A stretch of 64,000 nucleotides of DNA from Ailanthus altissimus (GCA_946807835.1 OX327704.1:2976001-3040000), one strand, 5' to 3'. Positions 1-12,760 are shown, counted from the first letter of the stretch. Numbers and translations are program-made. Notes: a model not told the origin generated them from the sequence alone.

Positions 1-744
1 TGTAAAAATAATATTTCTTCATGGAGAGTTTGAAGAGAAAATATATATGGCACAACCAAAAGGTTTTGAATAACCGGGCAAAAAAGATTATGCTTGTTTG
101 CTAAAGCATCTTTATATGAACTGAAGTAATCTTGTAGGCAATCATATCAAAGATTTGATGCTTTTATGCTTCATTGTGGCTTCAGAATGAGCAATTATAA
201 TAGATATGTGTACTTCAAAATATTGAATAACAGTAAGCGTATGTAACTTCCTTTATATGTTGATGATATATTAATTGCATGTGAAGATATGGAAGAGATA
301 CATAAATTAAAAAACTCAGTTGGGTGGAGCGTTTGAAATGAAATATTTGGAGTTAGCTAAAAAGATTGAGTATGGCTATAATGAGGCGTATATATGATGT
401 TACATTATTATCTCAATAACGATATATGTTCAAGGTGCTTGATAGGTTCAAGATGTCTGATGCTAAAAGTTGTTTCAACTCCATTGATAATGTATTCTAA
501 ACTATCAATTTCTCAATCACCAGAAACTAAAGATGAGAAACTATAAATGTTTAAGATATCATATTTAAATGTTGTGGGCTCTATCATATATGTTATGGTT
601 TGCACAAGGCCGGATATAGTACAAGCAGTGAGTGTGGTGAGCATATATATGACTAATCTTGAAAAGGAGCATTGGATGACCGCAAAATAGATATTGAGGT
701 AACTGAAAGGAATGTCAGATCACGGTTTGCTGTTCAAAAGTGAT
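1..744 (+). pseudogene. Ty1/copia RT-RNase H remnant
   Basis: This is decayed copia pol. Translation across frames gives the RT segment VKTIFLHGEFEEKIYMAQPK, then the RT catalytic box YVDD (256-267), then a GSIIYVMVCTRPDIVQAVS-like segment near 575-630 that leads into RNase H. Several stops and frameshifts interrupt it. The 5' part lies outside the window. Homology ends abruptly near 744, inside RNase H, where LTR-like sequence begins. It resembles the pol of the element at 3715-9081 but is a separate copy. Confidence 0.8.
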
Positions 745-1547
745 AGAACTCGACCCAGAATCCTACAACGTAGACCTAGGTAGGCCGTACTGGGCACCCC
801 AACAGAACGCTTCCTAAAGTCCGCCATCAACACTGGAAAATTTTATGAGGCAAACCCTAAAATTTCTCTTAATTTCTTATAGATATATTCTCATAAACAC
901 GGAAATTATTTTTCTAAAATGCCTAGATTAAAACGGACAACGTTTCCTCTATTTTTCTTAAAATCTATATTTTATAAACCTGCAGAAAATACAATTCAAA
1001 TATTTCTCACATTTTTAGCTGCAAATGGGACCCAGGAGACTAATGTTGTAACGCTAAAAAATGTGCGCCAGCGTCGCCACGCTGGAGACAAGAACAATAT
1101 CCCGAAATAAGGAAACTTTCCTATTTCATCTCCCACTTGCTTCAGGACTCTCTAAAACGACTCCCACACATTTAAGGTAAACCTAGGTCATCCCAAAGCC
1201 TATATAAAGGCTATCAATTGGCTTGTAAAGATAATCTTAGTGATAGATTAAGAAATCTAAATGATTATCAAAAATCTTTGTGATTGTTTGTGAGAGAGAA
1301 AATCCCTAGAGTAAAAGAGAGAGTTTTTCTTTGTGATCTTTCTTGTAAAAGGCATACTTTGTGAGTGCCTTGTGATTCATAATAAGAGAAAAGTGTAATC
1401 TTGATCCGCTGTGGATGTAGGCAAGTTGCCGAACCACGTAATTCTTTATGTGTTCTTCTTCTACTCCTTCTCTATTTATTCCTTAATTAACTTGTTCTGC
1501 ATATATTGCTTGGGTGATTTTTCTTGTTTGTGTGCTTTGCTTCAACA
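745..1547 (+). repeat. Copia LTR remnant
   Basis: This stretch parallels the LTRs at 3715-4429 and 8456-9081. It has a TATA box (cctatataaaggc, about 1199-1210), a transcribed leader rich in gagagag and ttgtaaaaggcatactttg, the U5 block with gtggatgtaggcaagttgcc, and the end ttcaaca at 1547. No primer-binding site follows, so it is a 3' or solo LTR. The stretch 1548-1985 that follows is AT-rich with nothing recognisable. Confidence 0.6.
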
Positions 1548-1984
1548 AAATCACTTGATAGATCAAAAGTAATTATTCATTTGTTTATATTGCAGAAACA
1601 GTGAATTTTTAGAATTTTATGCTCATTTTTTGAAAAATTACTAAAAATCTGATTGATGTATTTTATAAACAATTAAAAGTTTTTCATAACTATAAACATG
1701 TCTAAATTAATATTATCAAAATATAAAAACTAAAATCAAACTATCACAATTTGTAAAAGTTTTGGATTAAGATATGGTAATAAGGAAATCAAAGAGTTGG
1801 CAGACAATGTAAACGATTTATGAGAATTTTTTAGTAAAGGAAATCAAAGACTCCAACATTTGGAATGTTGTCAAATATGATATAAAACTCTTAACATTTT
1901 ATAAAAAATTTATTTTACTATGATTAGTTTATGTGGCCAATATTATTATTATTATATATATAAATTTGTGTATAATTATATGCA

Positions 1985-2509
1985 TTATTAAAGGAATAAT
2001 TTTCTAGGTCTTGAGGCTGCAACATCCGTTAATAGATGTTACGGCATCCAAGTTTTGGGTGCCAATGCCATAGCATCTGCTAATGAAGGCTGCAACATTG
2101 AAACCTAAGAGCTCAACGATCGACATTAAGTTTGGATGCCGTGACATTGGCCCAACCTATATAAATCCCGCTTATTTTTAGGGTTTTCAGTGTTTGAAAA
2201 ATACACATTTGAGACACTATACAACAAATCCTTGAGTTCCAAATTACTATTGTATCATCTCTTGATCTTTTAAGATAATTTTTTTTGTAATCAAACATCA
2301 ATAAGAGAGGTTCGGATTCTTGATCTACTATAGACATACGTACATTACTGAACCATCTATTTTGTTTCTTGGTTTGCTTTAGTTTTTGCATTTTCTTTAC
2401 TGAATTTGTTAGCTCTTCTTAGATTGTTATTCTTAGCTGCATCCACTTCATGTTTGACTCATATTCCACTGTGTTAAACTTTACCTCTCTTTTTTTTATA
2501 TGTTTAATT
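1985..2509 (+). repeat. Second LTR-like remnant, different family
   Basis: The order of landmarks is that of a copia LTR. A GC-richer block (ggatgccgtgacattgg, near 2138) precedes a TATA box (cctatataaatcc, 2157-2168), then a leader, then the U5-like ctatagacatacgtacattactg near 2330. It does not align well with the neighbouring LTRs, so it belongs to another or a more diverged family. Ends are approximate. Confidence 0.4.
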
Positions 2510-3714
2510 CTTCATTGAAGTTTTTTCTCATTTAGATAACGAGAATGGCAGCTTTTACCAATTGCATTGCAACACAATTTCCTTACGGATCCACTTTTCA
2601 AATATTGATAAATTAAAAAAAATTAAAACTTGATTTTAAACAAAGCAACACCTATTTAAGAAAAAGTGTTGTAGAGAAAAAAGAGAAAAAAAAATATTAT
2701 AAGAATCTTCCATAGAAATTAAAATTTTCACAGGAAAAGATAGTCTTATATGATGTTACTCCCCCTTCATCATTTATGAGATCATCTAATTAAATTTAAA
2801 ATGTGCATAAAAAATGTGGAAAAATTGTAGTGAATTGTATAATTTTATTGGTCGATCCATAAGAGTAGTCCCATATATTTTTTCAAAATAAAAAATCCTT
2901 TTATTTAAAAACAAATGTACTATTTACTTATCAAGAGTTTAATTAAGTGAAGCCAAATTGAATATCGACAATACTTTTAGAAACATTATGCAGAATCAAT
3001 AACAAAATTTCATGATATTTTAGGTAAAACTTTATCTTTGGAATTAATGAAATTTAGGGTATTAATTATGAGTATCAGATTTGTTACTAGTTTGAGACAA
3101 ACTTTGTTATGAATGGGCCAGAAAAGAACTAAAAAGCAAGATTTCTTAATTGAGAAAATTAAACGCAGTCCTACATAAATTAGCCATGGCTTCCTATTTC
3201 TTGTAGGGTTGGGGATATTTGCTCCGTTAAAATTTAACCAAAATAACATTTAAAATTTGATATTTTTACTTCCATCAATTAATTTTCTTTATTAAAAATA
3301 CATTTTGACTGCATTTGACTTCCATAAAGAACAATATAGAGTTTTGAGAGAGAAGAGAAAGAGAAAGAAAAAAAAAATAGAAATGACGCGAAATGAGTGT
3401 TTATTTTATAATAATATTAATTAAAAATATATCAGTTGTAGAATTGTTTTTTTCACCGTTTATTATCTTCTGACCGGTAAAAATAACAAACTTTGACCAA
3501 TAATTGAGCATTCGTTCTTATTTTCAAAATTTGGGAGTATTCATAGTATTAAGTATTATTTTGAGGTTATTGCTGATAATTTTCTGTTATAAAAGGATTA
3601 AAATTTGGAATAGTATAAGCAAAGAAAGGAGAGAGAGAGAGAGATATACTAAAGTGGCAATTTCTTATTATGTTAATTTAGATTCAATGAAATTTTTATT
3701 TTTCTTTAATTATG
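2510..3714 (+). repeat. BBE upstream unit A, left part
   Basis: Non-coding host DNA that aligns with 10129-11145 (unit B) and with 37680-39180 (unit C). Shared landmarks are ataacgagaatggcagc near 2536, gggtattaattatgag, gagagagagagata and the final tttaattatg. The copia at 3715-9081 interrupts this unit, which resumes at 9082. Small reading frames here are not conserved between copies and are not genes. Confidence 0.75.
3710..3714 (+). repeat. Target-site duplication TTATG, left
   Basis: TTATG directly precedes the 5' LTR and is repeated exactly at 9082-9086 after the 3' LTR. Unit B has the uninterrupted site (ttaattatgattaaatt, 11140-11156), which confirms a 5-bp duplication. Confidence 0.85.
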
Positions 3715-4429
3715 TGTGAGAAAGTTGATTAAACATCATCGGAATATAATGTAGAGAGCAAGTCAAGTGTGTTGGGTATGCGAAGATCAAAGACAAACAC
3801 AAAAGGATGCAAAAGACGCAACTAGCGGTGCCTAGGCTTAGGCACCAGGTTATGCGTGCCGCAACACTAGGTGCTCAGTGCCGTAGAGCCTAGGCGGGAA
3901 TGCCCAGTGCCGCAGTGCCAGGAGCTGGGCACCCAATGCTGGAAAGGTGTTTCCTATTTAGATCTTACCTATGTTGACTCCCACTTATTCTAAAACTCTC
4001 TAATACGACTCTCACACGTTTAGGATAAACCTAAATTGTCCCAAAGACTATATAAAGGCTCTCTATTAGCTTGTAAATACAACATAAGACATTTTAGTGA
4101 AAATCTTAGTAAGAAGACACAAATCTTTATGATTAGAGTGAGATCTTTGTGATCAATCATACTTTGTGTTTCTTAGTGAGTGAAAACCCCTTGGTTGTAA
4201 GAGAGAGCGATTACTTTGTTAGTCTTTCTTGTAAAAGGTATACTTTGTGATGCTTTGAGATTTAATAATAAGAGTGTGTGATCCTGATCCACCGTAGACA
4301 TAGGCAAGTTGCCAAACCACATAATTTTGTGTGTTCCTATTCTATCTTTATCTCTTTAGTTTCTTAATTACTTTTTCTGTGATATATTGTTTGGGTTATA
4401 TTGCTTATTTGTTTGCTTTTACTTCAACA
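3715..4429 (+). repeat. 5' LTR of copia
   Basis: Starts tgtgagaaag and ends cttcaaca. It holds a GC-rich block (3820-3935) of repeated gtgccgcagtgcc-like words, a TATA box (actatataaaggc, about 4046) and the U5 word gtagacataggcaagttgcc near 4300. Confidence 0.85.
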
Positions 4430-4432
4430 AAC

Positions 4433-4444
4433 TGATATAAGAGC
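4433..4444 (+). other. Primer-binding site (tRNA-iMet type)
   Basis: TGATATAAGAGC lies 3 bp after the 5' LTR. It is a degenerate form of TGGTATCAGAGC, the usual initiator-Met tRNA primer site of plant copia elements. Confidence 0.7.
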
Positions 4445-4460
4445 TTGATTCTTAGTAGAT

Positions 4461-5300
4461 ATGGCCACACCCAAGTATCAAATAGAGAAATTTAACAGTA
4501 CGAATAACTTCAATCTGTGAAAGATGAAGGTAAATACGTTGTTAGTGAACCAATGGTTAGGTTTGGCATTAGATGAGACTGCAGCTCCATCTAGTGAAAA
4601 AGAAAAGATGTCATAGTCATCTAAAGCTGAAGTAAAAAGAATAGGCATTCAAAAAAGAGCTCACAGCATAATCGTTCTATCATTTAACAATGAAGTACTG
4701 AGGGAAGCAACAGGTGAGACAATGACAATTGGTCTTTGAAAGAAGCTTGACTCCCTTTATATGAGAAAATCCTTAGCCAATAGATTGTATATAAAGAAGA
4801 AGCTGTATTAACTATCCATGTCAGAGGGGACGCTAATGAAAAATTATATAGACGGATTCAATAAGATCATTCTTGATCTTGAGTCTATCAACATTAAAAT
4901 AGAAGATAAAGATAGAGCAATTATCATGCTGAGTTCACTGCCCAAGAGTTATAAGAGCTTTGTTGATATATTACTCTACGGCAACGAGAGTTTAACGATG
5001 AACGATGTGAAATCATCATTAAACTCAAAGTTATTAAAGAAGCAAATCGAGGGCAATGTTGAAAGTCTATCTGGAAGAGAAAGGCCCTAATATAGAGATG
5101 GAAGGAAAATGGCTCAAGATCTTAGTCCATGACTTCTACGAAGTACTATTGCTTTAAGAAAGAGGGGTACTTCATAAAACATTATCCAGAGAAGAGAGCA
5201 CAAAATAAGAAGAAAGTGGATGCTGCACTTGCCTATGATGATAGCTATGACAGTGCAAAGACACTCGTCGCTACTGATGGTAAGAATGTTAAACAATGAG
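4461..5300 (+). pseudogene. Copia gag (UBN2-type), broken
   Basis: Starts ATG GCC ACA at 4461 (MATPKYQIEKFNSTNNFNL), the usual N-terminus of plant copia Gag, where the next codon (normally Trp) is TGA. Further stops follow. The longest open stretch, 4818-5090, carries the UBN2 core IMLSSLPKSYKSFVDILLYG. A decayed zinc knuckle follows near 5145-5200. Gag would form the virus-like particle, but this copy is not translatable as a whole. Confidence 0.8.
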
Positions 5301-8300
5301 TTCTTGATTTTGGTTGTACATTTCACATGTGCTTGCATAAGTCTTGATTTATAAATTTTCAGCCTATTAGTGGTGGTAAGGCGTTAATGGGTAATGATGT
5401 TGCGTGTTAGATAATGAGAATTGATATTGTTAAACTTAGGTTACATTATAGGCGAGTGAGAGAGTTGACAGATGTTAGGTATGTTCCTGACCTCAAAAGA
5501 AACTTGATCTCACTAGAGACTTTAGACTAGAATAAGTGTTCCATCAGGATCGACGGAGGGGTTTTAAGAGTATTAAAGGGTTCCATAGTTGTAATGAGAG
5601 GAGAGAAGCACAAATGTGTCTATGTGCTTAAGGGTGAAGCTGTGAATGGTTATGCATTATTCTCTGTAGATAGTGAGAATATACAAACCAAGTTATAGTA
5701 TCTTAGACTGGCACACCTAGGAGAGAGAAATTTGAAAGAGTTATTAGTTAAAAGGTATTTGGTGAGGATAAGTTTTGACCATTACAGTTTTGTGAGAATT
5801 ATGAGCTTGGGAAAATACATAGGGTGAGATTTAGCACCAGAGAGAATAAAACTAAGGGGACTCTTGACTACATATACTCAGATCTTTGGGGAATAGCTTA
5901 GATAGCTACTTGTGATGGTGTTAGGTATTTTTTCAGTTTGATTGATGATTATTTGAGGAATCTATAGGTCTATGTGTTAAAGAGTAAGGATCAAGCGTTT
6001 GATCCGTTCAAGACTTGAAAGGCTCTTATTGAGAATCAGATTGGTAAAAGGGTGAAGAGATTGAGAACTGATAATGGCCTCTAGTTTTGCAATGAGTTTT
6101 GTTCCAAGCATAGAATTACAAGACATAGAATGGTAAGATCAACACCATAAGAAAATGGCATAGTTGAGATGGTGAATAAGACCCTACTTGAAAGGGTTAG
6201 ATACATGCTTACTAATGCAAAGATATCCAAGATTTTTAGGGAGAAGCTGTAGTGACTGTAATTTATTTAATTAATAGAAGTCCATTCTTAGCAATTGACT
6301 TTAAAAGGCTAGAAGAGAAATGGTTTGACAATCTTTCTAAGTATGACCACCTCAAAATATTTAGTTGCCTTGCCTTTGTATATGTTAAGGAGGGAGAGTT
6401 AGAACATAGAGCTATTAAAAAAGTATTCATAAGGTATTCGAAAAGAGTAAAATGATACAAGGTATGGTGTAAAGACTTGGTACTACCAAAGAGTATCAAA
6501 GTTATAATGTGACGTTCGATGAGACAACCATACTGAAAGCCTCCCAAGAAGATGAGAAAGAAGAACCTATGTCCAAGGAAGACTCAACACCCAAGTTAAT
6601 AGAAGTTAAAGTAAAGTCTGAGAGTAGATCTGATATGTCCCCAGATCAGCACTTAAATAATGAGATCTTTGAAGATGAACTAAGAACACCGATATTTTCC
6701 TCCACGTCTACTCAAGGAAAGACTAAGGCTCTTGAGATAGAACTTGAAGCATACCAGTTAGCCAGAGACAGCCTAAGGAGAACGATTAACCCACCAATCA
6801 AGTATGCACAAGTAGATTTAGTTTCTCATACTTTTAATTTTACTTACACTTTTGAGTATGATGAGCCTAGAACATATGGTAAGGCTATGAAGAGTAAAAA
6901 TAAGAAAGAATGACAGTAGGTCATGAAAGAAGAGATTAGTTCTCTTACGAAGAATAACACCTAGAAGTTAGTGGAAAGACCTCAAAAGAAACTAGTTGGG
7001 TAAAAGTGGGTGTATAAGATGAATGAAGGGATACCAGGGATAGAGCCTACAGGATTCCAAGCTAGGTTAGTTGCACAAGCTTTTGCTCAAAGAGAGGGAG
7101 TTAACTTTTATAAGATATTCTCTTCAGTCATCAAGCATACATCCATTAGAATTTTGTTAGCCATATGTGAAAATCTTGATTTACATCTAGAACAGATGGA
7201 TGTAAAGACAACTTTTCGGCATGGAGAACTTAAAGAGACGATATACATAGCATATCCACAAGGGTTCGAGAAGCCTGGGAAAGAAGATTATGTTTGTTTG
7301 CTAAAATAGTCATTATATTGGTTAAAGCAATCACCTAGACAGTGGTATAGGAGATTTGATGAGTTTATAATGGCTTATGGCTTTAGTAGGAGCAAGTATG
7401 ATGGATACGTGTACTCCAAGAACATAAGTTATGTGATGATGTATTTGCTTCTATACGTCGATGATATGTTAATCGTATGCAAGAATATCGAAGAAATACA
7501 TAAACTTAAGAAGTAGTTAAGCAATAAGTTTGAGATGAAGGATTTGGGAGTAGCGAAGAGAATATTGAGTATAGATATTGTGAAGGAAAGAAGAAATGTT
7601 ATCTTCTTGTCTCAACAACGATATATACTCAAAATTCTTTGGCCATGCATTTTAAACTTTCAGCAGCACAGTCGTCAACATTAGAAGAAGAGAAACTGTA
7701 AATTAGTAAAGTATCGTATGCAAACTCCGTAGGAAACATCATGTATGTAATGGTTTGCACAAGTCCAAACCTAATATAGGCTGTGAATGTGGTAAGTAGA
7801 TACATAAAAAATTCAAGTAAAGATTACTGGCTTGCAGCGAAGTAGATCTTGAGATATCTTAAAGGGACGTCAAATCACAGGTTGATGTATAAAAGGTATG
7901 AGGATAGCAGTGAAATAGTAAAAAGATACATAAACTCAAATTATACAGGTGATTTAGATAAGAGAAGATCATTGACGGATTACGTATTCACAGTATTTGG
8001 GTGTAATATGTGTTGGAGATCAGTTCTACAATATGTGGTTGCACTATCTACCACAGAGGTAGAGTACATAGTTGTTGGTGAAGCTATTAAGAAGGCTATG
8101 TGGTTAAAAGGCATGTATGTAGAGGTAATGGCTAGTGAAGATGTGAACACTGGTGTATATTGTGACAGCCAGAGTACCATATATCTAAGCAAGCATCAAG
8201 TATTTCATGAAAGGTTTAAACACATTGATGTGCGGCTCTATTACATTTGAGAGATTGTCTAAAGTGGTGAAGTTAGTCTAACAAAGATAACGTTATCTAA

Positions 8301-8410
8301 AAATCCCTGCTGACATGTTAACTAAGCTGCTGCCCTTGGTTAAGTTCATCCTATAGAAGGACTTAATTAGAGTCACTACGTTGTGAGGGTGACCAAAGAT
8401 GCGGAAATGA
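5300..8410 (+). pseudogene. Copia pol (PR-INT-RT-RH), broken
   Basis: The protease region near 5302 reads VLDFGCTFHMCLHK, so the catalytic D-S/T-G is D-F-G. Integrase follows: the zinc-binding region around 5700-5820 (LAHLGERNLKELL) and the core start near 5860 (TLDYIYSDLWG). RT runs about 7000-7620, with VARQ-type start, MDVKTTFRHGELKETIY and YVDD at 7454-7465. RNase H occupies 7849-8250 with STTEVEYIVVGEA and VYCDSQSTIYLSKHQVFHER. At least ten in-frame stops separate these blocks. Gag and Pol of such elements are made as one polyprotein and processed by PR; this copy cannot be. Confidence 0.85.
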
Positions 8411-8455
8411 GAGATTAAGTTACTTTATGAATGATTTTGAATCAAAGAGATGATT

Positions 8456-9081
8456 TGTGAGAAAGTTGATTAAAAATCATTAGGATATGATTTGGAGAGC
8501 AAGCTAAGTGCGTTGGGTACGCAAAGATCGAAGACAGACATGAAAATAGGCAAAAGATGCAACTGCCGGCACCCAGGCATGGGCACCGCTATGCCCAGTG
8601 TGAGAAAGGTGTTTCCTATTTAGATATTGCCTATTTCGACTCTCGCTTGTTCTAGACTCCCTAATACAACACCCACATATTTAGGGTCAACTTAGGTCAT
8701 CCAAATGCCTATATAAAGACTCTCTATTGGCTTGTAAATACAACCTAAGATATCTTAGTAAAATCTTAGTGAGAAGACACAAATCTGTGTGATTAGAGTG
8801 AGATCTTTGTGATCAATCATTCTTTATTTTTTTTAGTGAGTGAAAACCCTTGGTTGTAAGAGAGAGTGATTACTTTGTAAGTCTTTCTTGTAAAAGGCAT
8901 ACTTTGTTAATGCCTTTAGATTTAATAATAAAAGTGTGTGATCTTGATTCACCGGATAAGTTACCGAATTACGTAAATTTTGTGTGTTTCTATTCTACCG
9001 TTCTCTCTTTAATTTCTTAATTATTTGTTATGTAATATATTATTTAGATTATGTTGCTTGTTTGTGTACTTCCCTTCAATA
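8456..9081 (+). repeat. 3' LTR of copia
   Basis: Starts tgtgagaaag like the 5' LTR and ends ttcaata, with CA mutated to TA. TATA box near 8708 (gcctatataaagac). The GC-rich block is shortened to about 8560-8605. Confidence 0.85.
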
Positions 9082-10128
9082 TTATGATTAAAGAAAGCCC
9101 TAATTTTTTAATATATAATTGTTATAATTTACTCAAAAAATAGAGATATTATTATAAATATTCTTAAAATAAAATTTAATTATAAAACAATTCACAAATT
9201 TTAAATTCCGCAGGCAATACCAAACATTTAAAAAAAATTTATTGTGAACAACTTTCCCTGTAACACTAAGATAAAAAAAATAATAAAAAAAAGTAAAAAG
9301 CCAAAGATTCCTTATTTTGAAGATAAGAGTTAATAGGATTATACCCCATCCTACTGAAATTTCATATTGACGATGCCGTCAAGAAGAATATGTAAGGCAT
9401 TTATGGCATTTAATGTAGGTCCAAAGTTCAAAATCATTAGGCGGTTTTGCTCAATTCCTTAATTGAATTGAGGTCTCTAAGAATTACAATAATTTACATT
9501 AGTCAATTTTGTTTCTCAGGTTTGTTGTATTGGTTATGGCTTGTGTATTTCTTGCAAGCCTTTCTTAAGCTAGTTAATAGCATTATGTGTAACACATCCA
9601 CCTGGTTGTAAATAGACAAAGGACTTTTAATAACAAATAAGTGATATTTGTATTGTCATTTTAATTTAATATTACCTTAAACTTTTTACTAAATTAAAAA
9701 ATAATTTTAAATAATTAAATAAAATAAATTGTATCATTAAAAAAAAAAAGCAAACAGTTATTTACTCGTGAATTCCGTAGTAATTGAAAGAATCAATATA
9801 TTTGCAAGTCGTTTTTGTTTATTTTATCCTCCGCTCAGGAATGGTAAAAGCAAAGTGATATTCCACGAAAATGATGAGACATTAAATAAATCCAAAACGA
9901 TGTTAAAAAAACAAAATGGCACAGCTGGTTCCGCCTTGGCGAGGTAATGGCATCAGCCATGGTTCCGAAGGATTTTGTCGTAAATGTAGAATTTACGGAG
10001 GCTGAAACAATTTATTTTGAAATCAAACTGGTTGTGAAGTTAGGCCTAGTTTTCATTATTGTGAAATCAGATTGCATAAATGTTGTTAACTTGGATCAAG
10101 CAGAAGCATAAATGAAAAACAATTTTTC
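9082..10128 (+). repeat. BBE upstream unit A, right part
   Basis: Continuation of unit A after the copia. It aligns with 11146-12410 of unit B but lacks the stretch 11668-11936. Its last 200 bp (about 9920-10112) are the LINE RNase H tail also found before both intact BBE genes. It stops at gatcaagcagaagc, and unit B then begins at 10129. The BBE gene expected after it is absent. Confidence 0.7.
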
Positions 10129-12208
10129 ATTGAAGTTTTTTCTCATTTAGATAACGAGAACGGCAGCTTTTACCAATTGCATTATAACAAAATTTCCTTA
10201 TGGATCTACATTTCAAATATTGATATATTAAAAAAAATTAGAACTTGATTTTAAACAAAGCAACACCTATTTAAGTAAATGTTTTGTAGGAAAAAAAAAA
10301 GAAAAAGAAAATCTTATAAGAACTTCTATAGAAATTAAAAATTTCTTTAGATAGTTTTATATGATGTTACTCCCACTTCATCATTTATGAGATCATCTTA
10401 TAAATTTTAAAATGTGCATAAAAAAATGAGAAAAAATTATAATAAATTGTATTTTAGGTAATACTTTATCTTTGGAATTAATGAAATTTAGGGTATTAAT
10501 TATGAGTGTCAGATTTGTTACTAGTTTGAGACAAACTTTGTTATGGATGGACCAGAAAAGAAATAAAAAGAAAGATTTCTTAATTGAGAAAATTAAACGC
10601 AGTCCTACATAAATTAGCTATGGCTTCCTAATTCTTCTAAGGTTGGTGATATTTGCAACGTTAAACTTAACCAAAACAACATTTAAAATTTGATATTTGT
10701 GCCTCCATCAATTAATTTTCTTCATTAAAAATACATTTTGACTTCTTGTGACTTCCATAAAGAACAATATAGAGTTTTGAGAGAGAAGAGAAAGAGAAAA
10801 AAAAAATAATAGAAATGACGAGAAATGAGTGTTTCAAGTATTTATTTTATAATGATATTAATTGAAAATATATAAGTGGTAGAATTGTTTTTTAACCCTT
10901 TATTATTCTTTGACCATAAAAATAACAAACTTTGACCAATAATTGAGCATTCGTTCTTATTTTCAAAATTTGGGAGTATTCCTAGTATTAAGTATTATTT
11001 CGAGGTTATTGCTGATAATTCTCTGTTATAAAAAAATTAAAATTTTAAATCGTGTATGCAAAGGAGAGAGAGAGAGAGATACTAAAGTGGCAATTTCCTA
11101 TTATGTTATCTAGATTCAATGAAAATTTTCATTTTCCTTAATTATGATTAAATTCAGTCCTAAGTTTTTAATATATAATTGTTATAATTTACCCAGACTT
11201 AATAAAAAACAAGAATATTATTATAAATACTCCTAAAATAAAGTTTAATTATAAAAATATCCGCTAATTTTAAGTTCGGCAAGCAATACCAAACATTTTA
11301 AAAACATTTATTGTGAATACACTTTCCTTATAACATTAAGATAAAAAAAAAAAAAAATTGTAAAAGCCGAAGATACCTTATTTTGAGGGTAAGAGTTAAT
11401 AGGATTCCACCCCATCCTACTGAAATTTCATATTGACGATGCCGTCAAGAAGCTGAATATGTAAGGCTTGTATGGCATTTAATGGAGGTCCAAAGCTCAA
11501 AATCATTAGGCGGTTTTGCTTAATTGAATTGAGGTCTCTAAGAACTACAATTATTCAATTTTGTTTCAGGTTGGTTGTATTGTTTATAGCATTATGTGTA
11601 ACGTATCCACCTGGTTGAAAATAGGCAAAAGGACTTTTAATAAAAAATAAGTGATATTTGTATCATCCTCTGTTAATTTTTTTTCTATTAAAATTGTAGT
11701 TGATGATCATTGTTTTTACTAAATAACTCGTTTGCTTTCAATAGGTAGTAATCAATATTGAAGGATTGGTGATTGGTGATGATTTGCTGTTGATCGCATT
11801 GTACGGTTGACTGTTAACTAGTATTGATCGCCTTTGATTGATTGCCGATGGTATCTAATTCTAAAGAGTTTGTTGGATTAAACTATTGTTTAATTTATCA
11901 AAATAGAAACTTAATGTCGTCATTCATGTTAAATTATTTTACTTTTATGGATAATTTAATATTACTTTAAACTTTTTAATAAATTGAAAAACAAATTTCA
12001 AGTAATTAAATAAAATAAATTGTTTCATTAAAAAAAATACAAACAGTTATTTATTCGTTAATTCCGTTGTAATTGAAAGATAACAATAGTTTGCAAGTCG
12101 TTTTTGTTTATTTTATCCTCCGCTCAGGAATGCTAAAAGCAAAGTGTTATTCCACGAAAATGATGAGACAGTAAATAAATCCAAAACAAAGTTAAAAAAA
12201 AAAAACTT
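10129..12208 (+). repeat. BBE upstream unit B
   Basis: Uninterrupted copy of unit A and the 5' flank of the intact gene BBE-A. It carries the empty site for the copia (11140-11156) and the 11668-11936 segment that units C and E share and unit A lacks. No gene is visible; it is AT-rich with homopolymer runs. Confidence 0.75.
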
Positions 12209-12629
12209 GGCACAACTGGTTTAGCCATGGCGAGGTAATGGCATCAGCCAGGGTTCCGAAGGATTTTGTTGTAAATGTAGAATTTATGGAGGCTGAAACA
12301 ATCTATTTTTAAAATCAAATTAGTTGTTAAGTTAGGCCTAGCTTTTATTATTATGGAATCAGATTGCATAGATGTTGTTAACTTGGATCAAGCACAAGTC
12401 TTTGATAAAGTCAGACTTTCACTGCTTAATTACTTGGCGTACAGTGCAGGCAATGTGGAGATCAGTTTTGTTCCAAGGAATTGTAATTCTGCAGCCCAGA
12501 ACCTAGATAAAATTGCATTGAATTGTAATGAAGTAAGAACGAACGAGGAGGCTCCTAAGGAGATTTCTCCTTTCTTGTAATTGTGCTGTTTTCTTTTGAT
12601 GAAATTTCTTTATTCAAAAAAAAAAAAAA
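12209..12629 (+). mobile_element. 5'-truncated LINE tail with RNase H
   Basis: The frame at 12353-12580 encodes an RNase H-like (RVT_3) end: MESDCIDVVNLDQA, then ISFVPRNCNSAAQNLDKIAL, the usual C-terminus of plant LINE ORF2 (pattern ESDC..VPR.CN.AAH.LAK.A). Upstream, 12250-12350, the same domain continues with a frame break (VPKDFVVNVEFMEAETIYF). The TAA is followed by atgaaatttctttattc and a poly-A run (12616-12629), a typical LINE 3' end. Relatives lie at 9920-10112, 42060-42433 and 46130-46548. The tail ends about 130 bp before the BBE-A TATA box. Confidence 0.75.
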
Positions 12630-12760
12630 CAAAAAAGAAATTACAAAGGAACCTATGTACGTAATTGCCTTTGCCGCATTAATTTATTGCGTCCACAGAA
12701 CAGAATTAAACTTGGCGTAGATAACTATTATTTTTCAAGGTCATGGTCATCACGTAGTAT

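Larger units (their letters stand above)
3715..9081 (+). mobile_element. Full-length, degenerate Ty1/copia retrotransposon
   Basis: 5367 bp with two LTRs, a tRNA-Met-type primer-binding site, gag and pol, flanked by the 5-bp duplication TTATG. Domain order is gag, protease, integrase, RT, RNase H, which is the copia order. All domains are recognisable, but many stops and frameshifts cut the coding region, so the element cannot act alone. The LTRs differ in length (715 and 626 bp) and by many substitutions, which points to an old insertion. The 3' LTR lacks most of the GC-rich block found in the 5' LTR. The paralogous empty site in unit B fixes both ends. Confidence 0.9.
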
